DNA of 64,000 nucleotides from Scheffersomyces stipitis CBS 6054. Lineage: Eukaryota > Ascomycota > Pichiomycetes > Serinales > Debaryomycetaceae. Positions 19,527 through 28,477 of this stretch are shown here, piece after piece (the stretch's first letter is position 1; every line of letters begins with the position of its first letter). The DNA lies in assembly GCF_000209165.1 (NCBI RefSeq), contig NC_009042.1, positions 2,666,001-2,730,000 of the forward strand. The letters run 5' to 3'. A program made the position numbers and the translations under genes. The notes under the pieces were generated by a model. That model searched no databases. It saw only the letters and a program-made list of their open reading frames with translations, and had not been told where the DNA came from.

Positions 19527-20588
19527 ATGGCCGAAAGAAGACTCTTTAAGGAACTCAACCAGTACAGAAAAAACCCTCCTTCCTCCAACAACCACCAGAT
19601 TGTGTCATTGAATCCGGTAGACGAGGATGACATTTTCAAATGGGAGGCTGTCATATCCAAACCTTCAAAGAAGGATAGCCAGTTCTACTACCAGGGAGAA
19701 TGGAAGTTGGGTATTTCGGTGCCATCGACTTATCCCATTACTCCGCCTCAGATGAAGTTCGTTTCTCCCATCTGCCATCCAAATATCAACATCACTACTG
19801 GCGAAATATGCTTGGATATCTTGAAGAGCGATAGCTGGTCCCCTGCCTGGAACTTGGAAAACTTATTGGTGGCCATCTTGATGTTGCTTGATAACCCTGA
19901 ACCAGATTCGCCTTTGAACTTGGACCTGGCCAACTTGTTCAGACACGATAAGCTTGCCTTTGAAAGCTTGGTCCAGTATACGCTATGGAAATACAACACA
20001 TTTTATGAGGCATCGACGTCTAAGGACACTACAGGTCTCAAACCAATCACTTCTGAGGACACCTCGACTCCAATATCTGGAAGCTACGTAAATGTAGAGG
20101 ACGAAGTAGAAGAATCAGAGTCTGAAAAAGAAGATAACGAAACAATTAAGGAACCAGTGGTTCAGGGAGATTTACAACCGGTACCTGAATCAACAGAATT
20201 AAAGGATGTTGCACAACAAAATAGAGAAGTAACGTTGGATAAGGCGCCCATACTTGTGGAAGAACCCGAAAAAGTTGTTGCAGTTCCAGAAGTCAAAGAG
20301 AAAACAAACCAAGCGGCTAGCGCAACTGTTTCAATAGCAGATGAAACTCTTTCTGTAGCAGATACGACCACCAGTACTATCGAGACTGATTCTTCGTACG
20401 ACTCCCAAGCCGATTACTCCACTTCTGAGTCAACTGTTTTACCTCAACACTTCCCAACACACGGTTCTATCTCTTCTAAGAAAAGCAGCTCTTCATTGAA
20501 GAGAAGCAAGCTCATGAGTCTGCTCAACGAGACGGTGGAGAAGGTCAAGCTCAAGAGCCTCAAGAAAAAGAAGAAGCCTGCCAAATGA
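19527..20588 (+). CDS. PEX4: Peroxisomal ubiquitin-conjugating enzyme Pex4 (E2) with a long C-terminal extension, 353 aa
   Basis: E2 enzyme that mono-ubiquitinates the import receptor Pex5 at the peroxisome for recycling. The UBC fold occupies about residues 1-162. It has the HPN motif at 84-86 and the active-site Cys95 in TGEICLDIL, followed by WSPAWNLENLLVAI and NPEPDSPLN, which match yeast Pex4 closely. Yeast Pex4 proteins end soon after this point (S. cerevisiae 183 aa). Here about 190 further residues follow in the same frame. The extension has an acidic Glu/Ser-rich part (about 195-215), Thr/Ser/Val-rich disordered sequence and a strongly basic end rich in Lys. No transmembrane segment is present, so it is not Ubc6. 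The start context is accaccATGgcc. The function of the tail is unknown. Confidence 0.88.
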   Translation: MAERRLFKELNQYRKNPPSSNNHQIVSLNPVDEDDIFKWEAVISKPSKKDSQFYYQGEWKLGISVPSTYPITPPQMKFVSPICHPNINITTGEICLDILKSDSWSPAWNLENLLVAILMLLDNPEPDSPLNLDLANLFRHDKLAFESLVQYTLWKYNTFYEASTSKDTTGLKPITSEDTSTPISGSYVNVEDEVEESESEKEDNETIKEPVVQGDLQPVPESTELKDVAQQNREVTLDKAPILVEEPEKVVAVPEVKEKTNQAASATVSIADETLSVADTTTSTIETDSSYDSQADYSTSESTVLPQHFPTHGSISSKKSSSSLKRSKLMSLLNETVEKVKLKSLKKKKKPAK

Positions 20589-20865
20589 TGTATATGATCT
20601 AGATTAGTATATTTATTCAATCTACAAGGACGATAACTTTTGTAATTTTAAATTCAGATCTCAGCTGCAAAACTTAAACTTATACGTGAAATCGTTACGT
20701 CCAACTACAGTTTCTTCTATGCTAAACCTTTATTATATGTTGAATAAACTGATACCTAACAGAGTAGCCTTAACAACAAACTTTTAATGGAGAAATCCCT
20801 GGTAGATACTGGATGTTATTCGTTCCTAATTTACAAATATGACAAAACCAACAGCTCCATGACTC

Positions 20866-21069
20866 TTAACGCAATCTTCTGGCTTCTCTTTCAGATTCCA
20901 TCAAACACAAGATGTCGTTTTCTCTGACAGGACCCTTGACGTTTCTGACAATGGTTCTGGAAGCATCTTCCAAGAATTCGACTCTGACCTGGGTGACACC
21001 ACCTCTGGAACCGGTTCTACCTAAGACCTTGATGACCTTGGCTAAAGTGACTGGGGTTTTAGCGTCCAT
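20866..21069 (-). CDS. RPS28: 40S ribosomal protein S28 (eS28), 67 aa
   Basis: Small-subunit ribosomal protein of exactly the family length. It contains the conserved blocks [19 protein letters not shown] and [26 protein letters not shown]. There is no intron and no CTG codon. A Cbf1-type E-box and two AAAATTTT-type elements lie upstream, which is the usual equipment of growth-regulated genes in this clade. It converges on PEX4 (277 bp). Confidence 0.98.
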   Translation of the reverse strand: MDAKTPVTLAKVIKVLGRTGSRGGVTQVRVEFLEDASRTIVRNVKGPVRENDILCLMESEREARRLR

Positions 21070-21520
21070 TTTGTATGTTTCTATGATTATGTGACTTCTA
21101 AAAGACGATTGTAATACTGTAGAAAAAGCTCACTATCAAAATTTTCATTGAAAAATTTTCCCTCTAGGAAGTGACAAATGACCGGGTAACACACGTGATA
21201 AGTATCGTGTGATGCTAGTAAATCAATTTCCCAAATTTAAAGTCGTGTTTTATCATTCTCACTTATATGCTGGACTGATAGCTTCCATTTTTTGCAATCG
21301 ATTACTGCTGATGTTTAGATAAAAATACAAGATCCTGTGCTAGAACTTTAATATGAACATAATCTACTTTTTAATACTTCGACATACTACCTTGGTATCC
21401 TTAATTCACTATTTTTGAGAACTTCTTTATGTATACTTTTGTTCATTTGTTAACTCCTATAGATCTATAATTTTATATATGTGTATAAGTCAAGTCAAGC
21501 CAAATACAAGCAAAACAATA
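21070..21520. other. intergenic, RPS28 promoter and 3' flank of the ASK10-like gene
   Basis: 451 bp. AAAATTTT at 21138-21145 and GAAAAATTTTC at about 21150-21160 resemble ribosome-biogenesis RRPE elements. An inverted repeat CACACG...CGTGTG surrounds the E-box at 21192-21197. Confidence 0.5.
21192..21197. promoter_or_regulatory. E-box CACGTG (ATCACGTG on the minus strand) in the RPS28 promoter
   Basis: Cbf1-type site 123 bp upstream of RPS28. Cbf1 is known to sit on ribosomal-protein promoters in Candida species, so the site is plausible. Confidence 0.5.
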
Positions 21521-24022
21521 CTAGTGGTCAGTACTAATAAGTACCGTTGGAACAGAACTTTCCCTGGTAGGAAGCTCGCTGTTTTCTTCTGATTCATCGT
21601 TATCTTGTGATATCGAAAATCTCACTGGTTTATTCATCTGATTGCTTATCAAATTTCTATTAGCTTCCATAAAGGCGGCAGCTGCTGATGGTTGTCCGTT
21701 TGTAAGCAACAATGAGCCCATCGACTCCGTAGAAGAGTTGCTGTGGACTGCTCCTACTAATGGCGACGTGGAATCTTCAGTTCTTCGAGTCTCCTCCAAC
21801 TCCTTCATCTTGTAGCTTAGCAATTCTTGTTGCTGTCTAAAGAATTCATCTTGCATCTTGATGTAATTATCATGTTGATGTTGATGAAGCTGATTAGCGA
21901 CGGCAAGGTTCAACACCGATTCACGTGGTGACAAATTTGGACTGTGAAGTGGTGAAGATATGTTGGTTCCAGAACCTGAACTTGGAATAGGATTGAAAAA
22001 ATTTTGATCGAAAGGATTGCCCAATATTCCACCACTAGGAGTCTTGACTCGGGGAGTAAACACACCATTGAATCCTGGCCCAGTCTCTGTAAGTGAAGAT
22101 GTAGAGCTTCCCAAGTGTAGTTGCAACTTGTTGATGTCTCTTGTCGGTTTTGGAGTATGAACCATTTCTACGTTTTGAGATGGTGGTCTGATCTTACTTG
22201 CTTCCAGCAAAGTAACAGATTTAGAAGCAGCAGCAAGCGCAAATTTCTCACGTTGCTTCAACTCCTTCAGCTTGGCAGTTTCGTCTTCCTTGAGTTGAAT
22301 CTTGGTTGCTACATCGTGGAATCTTGAAAGATGCTTACATCCAAATCTCAACAATTCACGTAAATCATCGAGCCAGTATGCATACTCTGTCTCATTGAGA
22401 CATCTGAAAGTGAATTTTCTCTGTTCATTGGAGCTTTTGACCAACTGAAATTTGAGACTCTTTTCATCTTTGCATTGAACCATATAATCATTCAAGTTAT
22501 ACGACTTGATAGGTTCATCGTCGTGTCCAATGAAGCCTCCAACTTTTTCCTTCTTGTTATTCTTCAGCAGCGACACATTCTTCTTGCCGTCCTTATTCTC
22601 CTTTTCTTCGTTGTCGAATCTGAATTCATGGAGATAATTACAGGTCAAGACATAATAGTGCCTATTGTAACTCTTTAAGATTTTAGATTTCTTGTACAAG
22701 ACGCCAAATCTGATACACTTGTTGTGGATGGAGTTAGCATAAGGAATGACAATGGACTTGTACGATCTCAATTCATGCTTTGGTTGTACCGGCGTAGCCT
22801 TGTAGGTATTCAAAAAATTAGGGTTCATGGAGATGAAATGGTCCCATTCAAATTGTGCCGACATCGATATCTTAGTCTTCAAATATTGGTAGAACTCCTG
22901 GTTCAACTGCAACTTGCCGAACTTGTCCACGACCCAGTTTAATTCCTTGAAAACATGAACAAGAAGATCTCTAGCAATATTTTGCAAATTCGAATACAGA
23001 GCAAAGATGTAGCCTTCCAAGATCAACTGGTTCTTCAATTGATAGTCTAGCTTCAATTTCAAGAGGAACGGATCATCTAGAACACCAGTTTCCTCATCGT
23101 CTTCAAACTTATCATCCTCCAAAACTACCTTCTTCTTGAGAACAGGCTTGGCTTCGTTGTATCTACATACAGAGACCATGTACTTGTTTAAGATCTTGCC
23201 TGTTTCACTTACTTCCATCGCCAACTGTGGATTGGCGAAAGATTCGTTTTTCAAGGATGCTCGGATTTCTTTGATTTTTCCCGATAACTGTTTATGCAAA
23301 GTCTCCAATCTGGGAATAAACTTGGTGGTTAGGTCACGGTGCAACTTGGTACAAGTCAAATACGAGGTATGGTGTTGACTTATCATAAGTGCCGGAAAGC
23401 CTTTGAACATCGAGGCTTCTGGAAAGAAATTTACTGGCACTTTGATGTCATTGGTGTACTGAACACCACTTGTCTTCGTAGTAGATCCATTGATGCTGGC
23501 AGACTTCTTATGGGAGACGCCTTGCGACTTCATGAAGGTTGTATTGGACTTGGACTTAAAGAGTCCGGGGCGTTTGTCCAGCAGGTTCGTCGTAGAGACA
23601 GTGCTATTTGTTGGAACAGTAGTTAAGCCTGATGGAGTAGAATTCAACGTATTCAAACTGTTGCTAGACAAATTTCGCTTCACCTCCTTGGTGGGCGTGC
23701 CTCCTGGACTGGGAGACTGGTGGTTATTGATTTCCTGAAGAACCACTTTGGGTAAATCTTTGCATCCTGGAAATTGCACGGAGCTAATCAACTGGTAGCT
23801 GAGATTCGCTTCAAACTCTTTGACTAGCGCAATTTCCTTGAAGTAGGCTATAAGAGCCTTGACAAAGAGTTTCCAGTACTTGAAGTAGTCCACCAAATCA
23901 TCAATGGGCTTGGACTCAAAAGATGGTAGGCCAACATGGAACGGAGACCTGGGGTCAGACGCCGGCAAAATGTTCTCCTTCTGGAACTGATAGACGTTGC
24001 TGGTGTTACTGGCGATGCTCAT
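21521..24022 (-). CDS. RGC1: ASK10/RGC1-family PH-domain protein (glycerol-channel regulator type), 833 aa
   Basis: Resembles S. cerevisiae Ask10/Rgc1, PH-domain regulators of the aquaglyceroporin Fps1 in osmotic and oxidative stress signalling. The family order is visible. First is the ILPASDPRSPFHVGLP motif, then IDDLVDYFKYWKLFVKALIAYFKE leading into a long BAR-like helical region (about residues 45-410). Next comes a PH domain at about 440-565 that starts near KCIRFGVLYKKSKIL and includes YYVLTCNYLHEFRF. A Ser/Thr/Gln-rich C-terminal tail follows. The protein is shorter than the S. cerevisiae paralogs, which exceed 1000 aa. Whether it is the single ancestral member of the Ask10/Rgc1 pair cannot be judged from one locus. 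The start ATG is at 24022-24020. Confidence 0.8.
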   Translation of the reverse strand: MSIASNTSNVYQFQKENILPASDPRSPFHVGLPSFESKPIDDLVDYFKYWKLFVKALIAYFKEIALVKEFEANLSYQLISSVQFPGCKDLPKVVLQEINNHQSPSPGGTPTKEVKRNLSSNSLNTLNSTPSGLTTVPTNSTVSTTNLLDKRPGLFKSKSNTTFMKSQGVSHKKSASINGSTTKTSGVQYTNDIKVPVNFFPEASMFKGFPALMISQHHTSYLTCTKLHRDLTTKFIPRLETLHKQLSGKIKEIRASLKNESFANPQLAMEVSETGKILNKYMVSVCRYNEAKPVLKKKVVLEDDKFEDDEETGVLDDPFLLKLKLDYQLKNQLILEGYIFALYSNLQNIARDLLVHVFKELNWVVDKFGKLQLNQEFYQYLKTKISMSAQFEWDHFISMNPNFLNTYKATPVQPKHELRSYKSIVIPYANSIHNKCIRFGVLYKKSKILKSYNRHYYVLTCNYLHEFRFDNEEKENKDGKKNVSLLKNNKKEKVGGFIGHDDEPIKSYNLNDYMVQCKDEKSLKFQLVKSSNEQRKFTFRCLNETEYAYWLDDLRELLRFGCKHLSRFHDVATKIQLKEDETAKLKELKQREKFALAAASKSVTLLEASKIRPPSQNVEMVHTPKPTRDINKLQLHLGSSTSSLTETGPGFNGVFTPRVKTPSGGILGNPFDQNFFNPIPSSGSGTNISSPLHSPNLSPRESVLNLAVANQLHQHQHDNYIKMQDEFFRQQQELLSYKMKELEETRRTEDSTSPLVGAVHSNSSTESMGSLLLTNGQPSAAAAFMEANRNLISNQMNKPVRFSISQDNDESEENSELPTRESSVPTVLISTDH

Positions 24023-25431
24023 AGTGAAGAGTGAAAATTTCTGAAAAGTTTCAACTGGCTCAGGCTAAATTAACATAGCCGGAAAGACTGTAACAGATTT
24101 ATCGATCCCAACTCGCTCTACTTATTGGATCTTCCACCAGGATCACATCCATACGAAAACCAGTTTCGGGATGGAACGGTTTCCTATATACTGCTGAATG
24201 TTTATGCCTGTATACGAAAGGTGTAGTATTATGTCATACAATAATATCTACTGGACCTCCATACTGAAGTTGAGGGGGTACGCAGCAACTCTATCAATAC
24301 AGTACCAGGAGTCTAACTGGAAGAGCCGAAACGCACTCAGTGTGCGCTTTTTTGCCCTGTGCATTCTTCGGAGGAGATCCTGGATTATTATGTAGATCGA
24401 TTGCAGTCCACGTTAGTTAGCTAACTAGCTTTGACTCATACTGGATCTCCTGGGATTCCTTGCTTCCTTCTATTCTACAATCCTATGGGAAGCTACGGCA
24501 ACTGATGAAGGCGCAGAGTTGCCCCATAGTTTTCTTGGTGAAAATATTCCCCCTTTGCCCTCCTAGCTTGAATAGAAATCCCGCGAAGAACTCTGCACCA
24601 TAACGTGTTGTTGACGGATTCGTTACTAAATTTAGTGCAGATGTTCTAGATCCGCAGAGCTTGGCATATTGTGAGTCTGGTAGCCCGCAGTGGCCACAAC
24701 CAGTAGGCTTCTACTGTCCTGAAACGATTTACACCCAAAGCACTCTTGTAGTCTCACTGTACTGATAAACGTATAGCCCCATGCCGCAAGATGCCGCAAG
24801 ACTCTCTCAGTCAAAGTAGTTAGTCACAAAAATTACTCCGTGCGATCCCTTACCTCAACCCCATCATTCCCATCTGATGCTGATGCTCTTCTCACTCGTA
24901 AAGTTCAATGCCAACTTCAGTATCTACCGGCAATGTAAAGTTCACGTTAGCCGGCTCCGAAATTCCAGACTACAATTGCAACCGTTAATCTTCGTTTCAT
25001 ATCTAACTTTCAAATGTCGAAAATCCTTTTGAGACTTACCTTTATCCTTCTCTGTCATCTGGAATTCTCACTTCTATGACCGCATATGCTTCGAATATGT
25101 TTTGCCTATCTATCTCCCATGGATTTCCTCGGATTAATCTTGAATCCTTGGCCAATCCTCTTCTAGACCCAGACCCTTCAAACAGCCTGGTTCTGCACAG
25201 TAGGACTTCGTAACCTGTCGCTTGCTGTGTATTTTAGTACCAAAAAAATTGTTTCAAATTCCCTTTTGAGACAATTAACATTCCCTTCGGCGATTGCAAA
25301 AAAGACTCTCGTATTATATTAATTCTCTCTTCAAACCAGGTTTAAAAAAATCGTGGTACATTTTGAAATACCACTATTAGCATCATATATATGTATCTAT
25401 CTATAAACTCCTTATCGCTGACTTCCTCTTC
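24023..25431. other. intergenic, long upstream region of the ASK10/RGC1-like gene
   Basis: 1.41 kb without a supportable gene. It contains a perfect 14-bp palindrome (TAGTTAG/CTAACTA at about 24414-24427) followed by a TGACTCA site near 24432. Only short frames without recognisable content are present. Confidence 0.5.
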
Positions 25432-26737
25432 TCACTCAGCTTGAGACTCATACTTCTCTAATTTCTCTTTCAACAATTTATTCTCATGTCTCACTAAACC
25501 AAGCTCAATCAATAAGCTGGACTTGTTGCTGAAACTGAGCATTTTCAAAAGGTTCTCGTTTTCCTCAGTCAATAAGTTCAATTTGTTGATAATCTTGTGG
25601 CTGATTTCCATTTCGTCATACTCACCTTGAGCAATGAACTGTCTTGTATTTCCTTTTGTAATCGTCAAACCTATAACTAAGGCTTCTAACCTGGTTTTGG
25701 TATCTTCTAGTTCAGAAGTCTTGTCTTGCAATGTTCTTGACAAGTCTTGAAACACTTGGTAGTGATTTCTTGGTACCTTAAACTTAGTCTCTGAAGTGTT
25801 GCTATTATTGTTATTATTATTGAGTGTCTCAGACATGAATTTGGTTCTATTCTTGTTCATAAGCTGTAATTGCTCTGTTAAGTTCTTGACGATTTGGTTC
25901 TTCAAGATCAACTCTACTTTGAGCTGCTTGTAGTCTTCTTGAATTGATTCGAGAGAACCTGTAGTGTTTGTACGATTGGAGGTTGCCGTAGTATTATTTG
26001 CAGTATTAACTCCCGTGTTGCTAGAGTACACGCTCATGGCTGTACTATCACCGTCCTGAGTATCATTGTTAGCAACATAAGAGTATTCTGAAGGCTTGAA
26101 CGGATTATAGTAGTACTTGTTACCAAATGGAGAACTGTCATAATCGTTTCTTGACTGGGAATTAGAAGCACCATAACTTGGTCCTGACTGGGACTGGTTT
26201 GAATAAGAGGGCACGTAGCTTGGAGCATTAATGTTCATACCCTTGGTGTTCCTTATGGTTGGGGCTGTGGCAGCTTGATTTTCTTGGGTTGATGCGACAG
26301 ATCTGTTTTGAGTCATCTGAAACAGACTATTTTGGCTTGACATTCCGCCACTACCATGAGTATCATGGTTTCCAAGCATGGCAAGATTGGTGCTGCTATA
26401 GTAAAGACCCTTGTTATTATTGTTGTAGTTACCTGAAGTAGTGTAGTTGGAAGTGTTTGATCTCCAAAAGGGTGCCAGCAGAGTTTGGCTTGTGGCGTGG
26501 TCGCTTGTATCATCCAAGTTAGAAGGCATCAATGTGTCGTTCAAAAAAGAGGGATTCGTTAAAACAATCGACAGATTCGTTTCCTGGTTTAGCGGCGACT
26601 TGATATGATCGTCTCTGTGGCTGATGTTGCTGTTGAAGGACAAGTGTCCAAAGCTGGACTTGAGACATGCAATGTTAGTTTTGCAGCTTTCACAAAATGA
26701 AACGCGGAATACTTACAGTAAGAGTAGAAGAGTCCAT
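25432..26737 (-). CDS. MUM2: MUM2/WTAP-family protein, two exons: join of 26737-26717 and 26658-25432, 415 aa
   Basis: Likely homolog of S. cerevisiae Mum2 (WTAP family), a subunit of the mRNA m6A methyltransferase (MIS) complex with Ime4, needed for meiosis. Residues up to about 235 are Asn/Ser/Gln-rich and disordered. The C-terminal part is coiled coil (about 240-415), with EISHKIINKLNLLTEENENL and ELGLVRHENKLLKEKL resembling the WTAP/Mum2 signature. The main frame has no ATG at its 5' end; it is open only back to a stop beyond a TTG. A 7-codon first exon (ATG at 26737-26735, MDSSTLT) joins in phase through a 58-nt intron with GTAAGT, ACTAAC and AAG. The spliced protein starts MDSSTLTSSFGHLSF. 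The identification is by pattern and less certain than the gene structure. Confidence 0.7.
26659..26716 (-). other. inferred spliceosomal intron, 58 nt, in the MUM2-like gene
   Basis: Donor GTAAGT (26716-26711), branch sequence ACTAAC (26679-26674) and acceptor AAG ending at 26659. The distance from branch A to acceptor is about 16 nt. Splicing joins codon 7 to the long frame in phase 0. Retention would hit a TGA after 15 codons. A competing CAG three to four bases further on would be out of frame. Confidence 0.75.
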
Positions 26738-27427
26738 TAATCTGAAGCGTTGCTACTAGGACAGAATGCTCTATGTATGAGGCTATAAGGGTATAGTATG
26801 GTTTCAGATAATGTTGGAGCCTGGAAAGGAAAAAGAAGAAGAAACAAATAAAAGTGTTTGGAGTTGTATGTGGGTGAAACACCTCTCTTATATACTTGAG
26901 GAGGCGAGGGGAAGGTACGTTTTTTTGCAGCAATCGAATGCGAAAAATGAGGATTTGATAGCGAGTGCTTATAAATCCTGGAAGAATATTATAAATATAT
27001 ATAGAAGAGGATTCTCCCTATTTTCAGAATATTTATTTCTCGATTTCATACTTGATTTGCTGCTTGGACTAAGCCACTTATGTTGATTCTCTTTTTTTGG
27101 CTAAGATCCATCGGAATTTCACTAACAGAAAGAACCTGCTCGAATCCAATTTTGGTATACGCATAGATGTTGGTGCTTCTATGTTGGTGTTGCTGATACG
27201 AGTTTCACTGGATAAGAATTTCAATAGACTTAGTTCTCGACCGTTTCTCTTCAATTCCCCAGAAAGAAGAATACAGGAAAATAACCTACAAAGATTGACA
27301 ATATAATTGTTAAAACAAATATTTGATTAGTTTCTAGGGTGATTATTCTAAATAGACTACCTGATTTGTAGCTTGATTATCTCATATTACTCATTACTCT
27401 CATTAACGGTACCTTGTACCACTTTCA
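26738..27427. other. intergenic, MUM2-like promoter and 3' flank of the PPPDE gene
   Basis: 690 bp, AT-rich. No convincing gene. Several short frames only. Confidence 0.5.
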
Positions 27428-27943
27428 CTATCTATACATTCCTCCGGCTCCGATCATCTGCCTCAACATCTGTCCACTCGGCGTTCCCAATACCTGCTGT
27501 GGTAACTTTAAGATCCGGTCGTCCAAGTTCTTGCCCACCAAAAAATCCAACAAAACATCAGTGAAATGGTTGCAGTTATTGTCAAACAAGTCGTAGTTTA
27601 TTGCATGATATTTCAATTTATCGTGATTTCTGAGCTCATCTAAGAATTCTTGAAAGATTTCTTCATTTATAAAAGTGTCTCCCATATCGATAATCTCGAT
27701 CGGAGTACCATACTTGGTGTATCCGGGCGGACTATTGACTTTTATCCCCTGGTCTATGTAATGCTCCTTGTTGTATATCACCACCGAGGTGTGGTAGATG
27801 GCATCTAGGTTGATTCCAAGAATCATTGGCGAGTATACGGCTGCTAATCCATTAGATAAGTCATACACATATACTTGAACTCCATACGATTGGTCTTCCT
27901 CTTGCTCAATTAGCAGCACGTCTTTGCTGACATTGTCCGCCAT
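27428..27943 (-). CDS. PPPDE (DeSI-type) cysteine isopeptidase, 171 aa
   Basis: Small PPPDE-superfamily protein (DUF862), the fold of the deSUMOylating isopeptidases DeSI-1/2. The start VYVYDLSNGLA, the catalytic His51 in the YHTSVVIY strand and the catalytic Cys124 in the DNNCNHFTD motif are all present, so the protein looks active. Length fits a stand-alone DeSI domain. Its substrate (SUMO, ubiquitin or another adduct) cannot be told from sequence. It is divergent from the EST1-family gene, with a 534-bp shared promoter containing a Cbf1-type E-box. The start ATG is at 27943-27941. Confidence 0.85.
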   Translation of the reverse strand: MADNVSKDVLLIEQEEDQSYGVQVYVYDLSNGLAAVYSPMILGINLDAIYHTSVVIYNKEHYIDQGIKVNSPPGYTKYGTPIEIIDMGDTFINEEIFQEFLDELRNHDKLKYHAINYDLFDNNCNHFTDVLLDFLVGKNLDDRILKLPQQVLGTPSGQMLRQMIGAGGMYR

Positions 27944-28477
27944 GTTGATATGTATTAGGAACTGAAATTAACGTCGCTGAAGATCAAAATTTGAATAAGT
28001 TGTTGCCTTCGGCTGCATGTTTTTGCCGTCCATGTCTAGATATATATACTAGTACGAATATATTGCACGTGACTTTTTTCTGAAGCAGGCAGAAAATTTT
28101 TAGTATGATGTAACGGAAACGGCTACAATCAATGGAACATACGAAAGATCCGCTTCGGAAAGCTTGCAGACGTTGAAATTTCCGTAGCGTCTTGAAATCC
28201 ATAATATCAATTTCTAGTACAGGATAGCATTTTCACTGTATTGCAACTTTAACCAGAAGCAGATAACTCTCATAGTTTATTTTTACTGGTATTGTCGTCT
28301 CCATCTGATTTGAATTTTCAGTTGGTTTCATATTTGTCGAACACTTTGCAAATTTTGCCTATGCCTATTGCAACAATGCAATAATACCTATCTCTCCACA
28401 AAATATCAACTACCTATCCATCACCATATTAGTTGATCCAATACCCTTGACCCCCAATTTTGCACCCATCAACGAAT
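27944..28477. other. intergenic, divergent promoter of the PPPDE gene and the EST1-family gene
   Basis: 534 bp, AT-rich, with a CACGTGAC element at 28066-28073. No gene is seen. Confidence 0.5.
28066..28071. promoter_or_regulatory. E-box CACGTG (GTCACGTG on the minus strand)
   Basis: Perfect Cbf1-type RTCACGTG match, 123 bp upstream of the PPPDE gene and about 407 bp upstream of the EST1-family start. Confidence 0.4.
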
